A stretch of DNA of 5,342 nt from positions 1 to 5,342 of the forward strand of contig JACCVB010000128.1 of assembly GCA_013698385.1 (NCBI GenBank), given 5' to 3'. The notes beneath the pieces are model-generated. The model was given only the letters and a program-made list of their open reading frames with translations, had not been told where the DNA came from and searched no databases. Both the position numbers and the translations under genes were made by a program. The stretch comes from Chloroflexota bacterium (GTDB taxonomy: Bacteria > Chloroflexota > Limnocylindria > Limnocylindrales > CSP1-4). Below are positions 3,691 through 5,342 of the stretch, in pieces (the first letter of the stretch is position 1; the number at the start of each line of letters is the position of its first letter).

Positions 3691-5342
3691 ATGTCCGCCA
3701 GTCCCGACCAGCCCGCGGATCTCGTCCTGTCCGGTGGCCGGATCGCGACCATGGATCCGGCTCACAGCTGGGCGTCCGCGCTGGCCGTGCGCGACGGCCG
3801 GCTCGCAACCGTCGGGCCGGACCGCGCGGTCATGGCGCACATCGGCCCTCGGACGCGGGTGATCCACCTGCGCGGCCGGACCGTGACGCCCGGATTCCAG
3901 GACGCGCATGTCCACCCCGTCCACGGCGGTCTCGCCAGACTCCGCTGCGAGCTCCATGACACGCGCGGCCGCGAGGCCTACCTGGCAGTCATCGCCGCCT
4001 ACGCCGCCGCCCACCCGACCGAGGCTTGGATCCGCGGCGGCGGCTGGTATATGGACGATTTCCCGGGCGGCACGCCGCGGCGGGAGGACCTGGACGCGAT
4101 CGCGCCGGATCGTCCCGTCTTCCTCACGAACCGCGATGGGCATGGCGCGTGGGCCAACTCGCGGGCCCTGGAGCTGGCCGGCGTGACCGTCGAGACGAGC
4201 GATCCCGGCGACGGTCGGATCGAGCGGGATGCCGATGGCTCCCCCACCGGCACGCTCCACGAAGGCGCGATGGACCTCGTCGGTCGGTACGCGCCGGACG
4301 ACACGCCAGCGGACCTCGAGGCGGCACTGCTGCTTGGCCAGGCGTATCTGCACTCGCTCGGGATCACGGCCTGGCAGGACGCGATCATCCGTCCCGAGAC
4401 GGAGGAACAAGCGTATTTGGCGCTGGCGTCGCGGGGGGAATTGACGGCGCGGGTCGTGGGTGCCATGTGGTGGGAACGCCACCGCGGCGCGGAGCAGATC
4501 GAGGAGTTCGTTGAGCGTCGCCGGGTCACGTCCATCGGTCGCTATCAGGCGACGAGCGTGAAGCTGATGATGGATGGCGTTCTGGAGAACTTCACGGGCG
4601 CGATGCTGGAGCCGTACCTGGACGGGAGCGGCGGCACGACGGACAACCGCGGCCTGCTCCAGATCGATCCCGACGGGTTGTCGTCCTGGATGCCGCAGCT
4701 TGACGCCCTCGGATTCCAGGCGCACTTTCATGCGATCGGGGACGGGGCGGTGCGGGCGTCACTGGACGCGGTGGCGGCGGCCCGACACGCCAACGGAGCC
4801 AGCGACACCCGTCCGCACATCGCCCACATCCAGGTCATCCACCCGGACGACGTGCCACGCTTCCGACTGCTGGATGTGGCCGCCAATGCCCAGCCGTACT
4901 GGGCCTGTCACGAGGGCCAGATGGACAACCTGACGATCCCGTTCCTGGGCGATCGATGGCGCTGGCAATATCCATTCCGCTCGCTCCGAGCGGCCGGCGC
5001 GGTGCTCGCGATGGGCTCCGACTGGAGCGTTTCCACTCCGGACCCGCTGCTCGAGATGGAACTGGCCGTGGAGCGCGTCGCCGATGAAAGCCGAGGCCAG
5101 AAGGAACCGTTGCTGCCGGAGGAGCGCCTGGACCTGATCGATGCGCTGGCGGCGTTCACCACGGGCTCGGCGTACGTCAATCACCTGGACGGGGACACCG
5201 GCACGCTCGAAGTCCGCAAGCTGGCCGACTTCGCGGTCCTGGACCGCGACCTGTTCGACCGAGAGGCGGGCGCGATCGGCGAAACGCGCGTCGTCGGCAC
5301 GTTCGTCGAGGGTGCGGCCGTGTTCGAGGATCCGGCGCTCGA
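3691..5342 (+). CDS. YtcJ-type family 3 amidohydrolase (3'-partial)
   Basis: 550 codons are visible with no stop before the window edge. The sequence at the edge (TFVEGAAVFEDPAL) matches the usual end of the family, so only a few residues should be missing. The N-terminal beta-sandwich LVLSGGRIATMD is followed by the metal motif GFQDAHVHP (H73, H75). NRDGHGAWANSRAL (147-160) is typical of YtcJ proteins. SVKLMMDG (289-296) carries Lys291, the probable carbamylated bridging lysine. AHFHAIGDGAV (344-354) gives H345/H347, IAHIQVIHP (377-385) gives H379/H384, and GSDWSVSTPDPL (442-453) gives the catalytic Asp444. All catalytic positions are present, so the enzyme should be active as a metal-dependent hydrolase of an amide or similar C-N bond, in the cytoplasm. 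YtcJ relatives include N-substituted formamide deformylase, but most have unknown substrates. It is transcribed alone and diverges from the MBL gene across 116 bp. Confidence 0.93.
   Translation, partial: MSASPDQPADLVLSGGRIATMDPAHSWASALAVRDGRLATVGPDRAVMAHIGPRTRVIHLRGRTVTPGFQDAHVHPVHGGLARLRCELHDTRGREAYLAVIAAYAAAHPTEAWIRGGGWYMDDFPGGTPRREDLDAIAPDRPVFLTNRDGHGAWANSRALELAGVTVETSDPGDGRIERDADGSPTGTLHEGAMDLVGRYAPDDTPADLEAALLLGQAYLHSLGITAWQDAIIRPETEEQAYLALASRGELTARVVGAMWWERHRGAEQIEEFVERRRVTSIGRYQATSVKLMMDGVLENFTGAMLEPYLDGSGGTTDNRGLLQIDPDGLSSWMPQLDALGFQAHFHAIGDGAVRASLDAVAAARHANGASDTRPHIAHIQVIHPDDVPRFRLLDVAANAQPYWACHEGQMDNLTIPFLGDRWRWQYPFRSLRAAGAVLAMGSDWSVSTPDPLLEMELAVERVADESRGQKEPLLPEERLDLIDALAAFTTGSAYVNHLDGDTGTLEVRKLADFAVLDRDLFDREAGAIGETRVVGTFVEGAAVFEDPAL

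Noticed and set aside
3571..4731. 386-residue minus-strand frame antisense to the amidohydrolase
   Set aside because: Shadow frame. The plus strand there encodes every conserved YtcJ motif.
1..5342. CRISPR array, transposon ends, tRNA or rRNA, phage or defence genes
   Set aside because: I looked for regularly spaced repeats, terminal inverted repeats with a transposase, cloverleaf-like segments and defence domains, and saw none.

Overview
This is a strongly GC-rich bacterial chromosomal window. It has GTG as well as ATG starts, G/C-ending codons and short spacers. It carries five protein genes, four complete and one cut by the right edge. The small two-zinc-ribbon protein is of a type I associate with Chloroflexota (for example Limnocylindria-like lineages). 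GC-rich Actinobacteria would also fit, and no phylogenetic marker settles the question. I see no rRNA, tRNA, CRISPR array, transposase or integrase.

Layout, left to right: (1) 1-333, no convincing gene; this is a leader/intergenic region with inverted repeats and, at its end, a clear Shine-Dalgarno. (2) 334-672 (+), a 112-residue protein with two four-cysteine zinc ribbons. (3) 694-1401 (-), a peptidase S51 / class I glutamine-amidotransferase-like protein with a GCSAG nucleophile elbow. (4) 1432-2997 (+), a 14-helix DHA2-type (EmrB/QacA) MFS exporter. (5) 2981-3574 (-), a metallo-beta-lactamase-fold hydrolase of MBLAC1-like layout. (6) 3691 to the right edge (+), a YtcJ-type family 3 amidohydrolase lacking only its last few residues.

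The five genes alternate strictly in orientation (+ - + - +), so none shares an operon. The pairs meet tail to tail (a 21-bp gap holding a GC hairpin, then a 17-bp overlap) or head to head (gaps of 30 bp and 116 bp). The two minus-strand genes have no well-placed Shine-Dalgarno. Each instead has a TAnnnT hexamer exactly 7 nt before its ATG, the arrangement expected for leaderless transcripts. The first and last plus-strand genes have proper Shine-Dalgarno sequences.

Functionally the set looks like general housekeeping, detoxification and scavenging: an exporter, a peptidase-like protein, a metallo-hydrolase and an amidohydrolase. Nothing shows that they form one pathway. I did not find a clear new multi-gene system. 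The points most worth checking are the leaderless-promoter signature, the 30-bp divergent promoter region, a His in place of the usual bridging Asp in the MBL protein, and the dyads in the two larger non-coding stretches.
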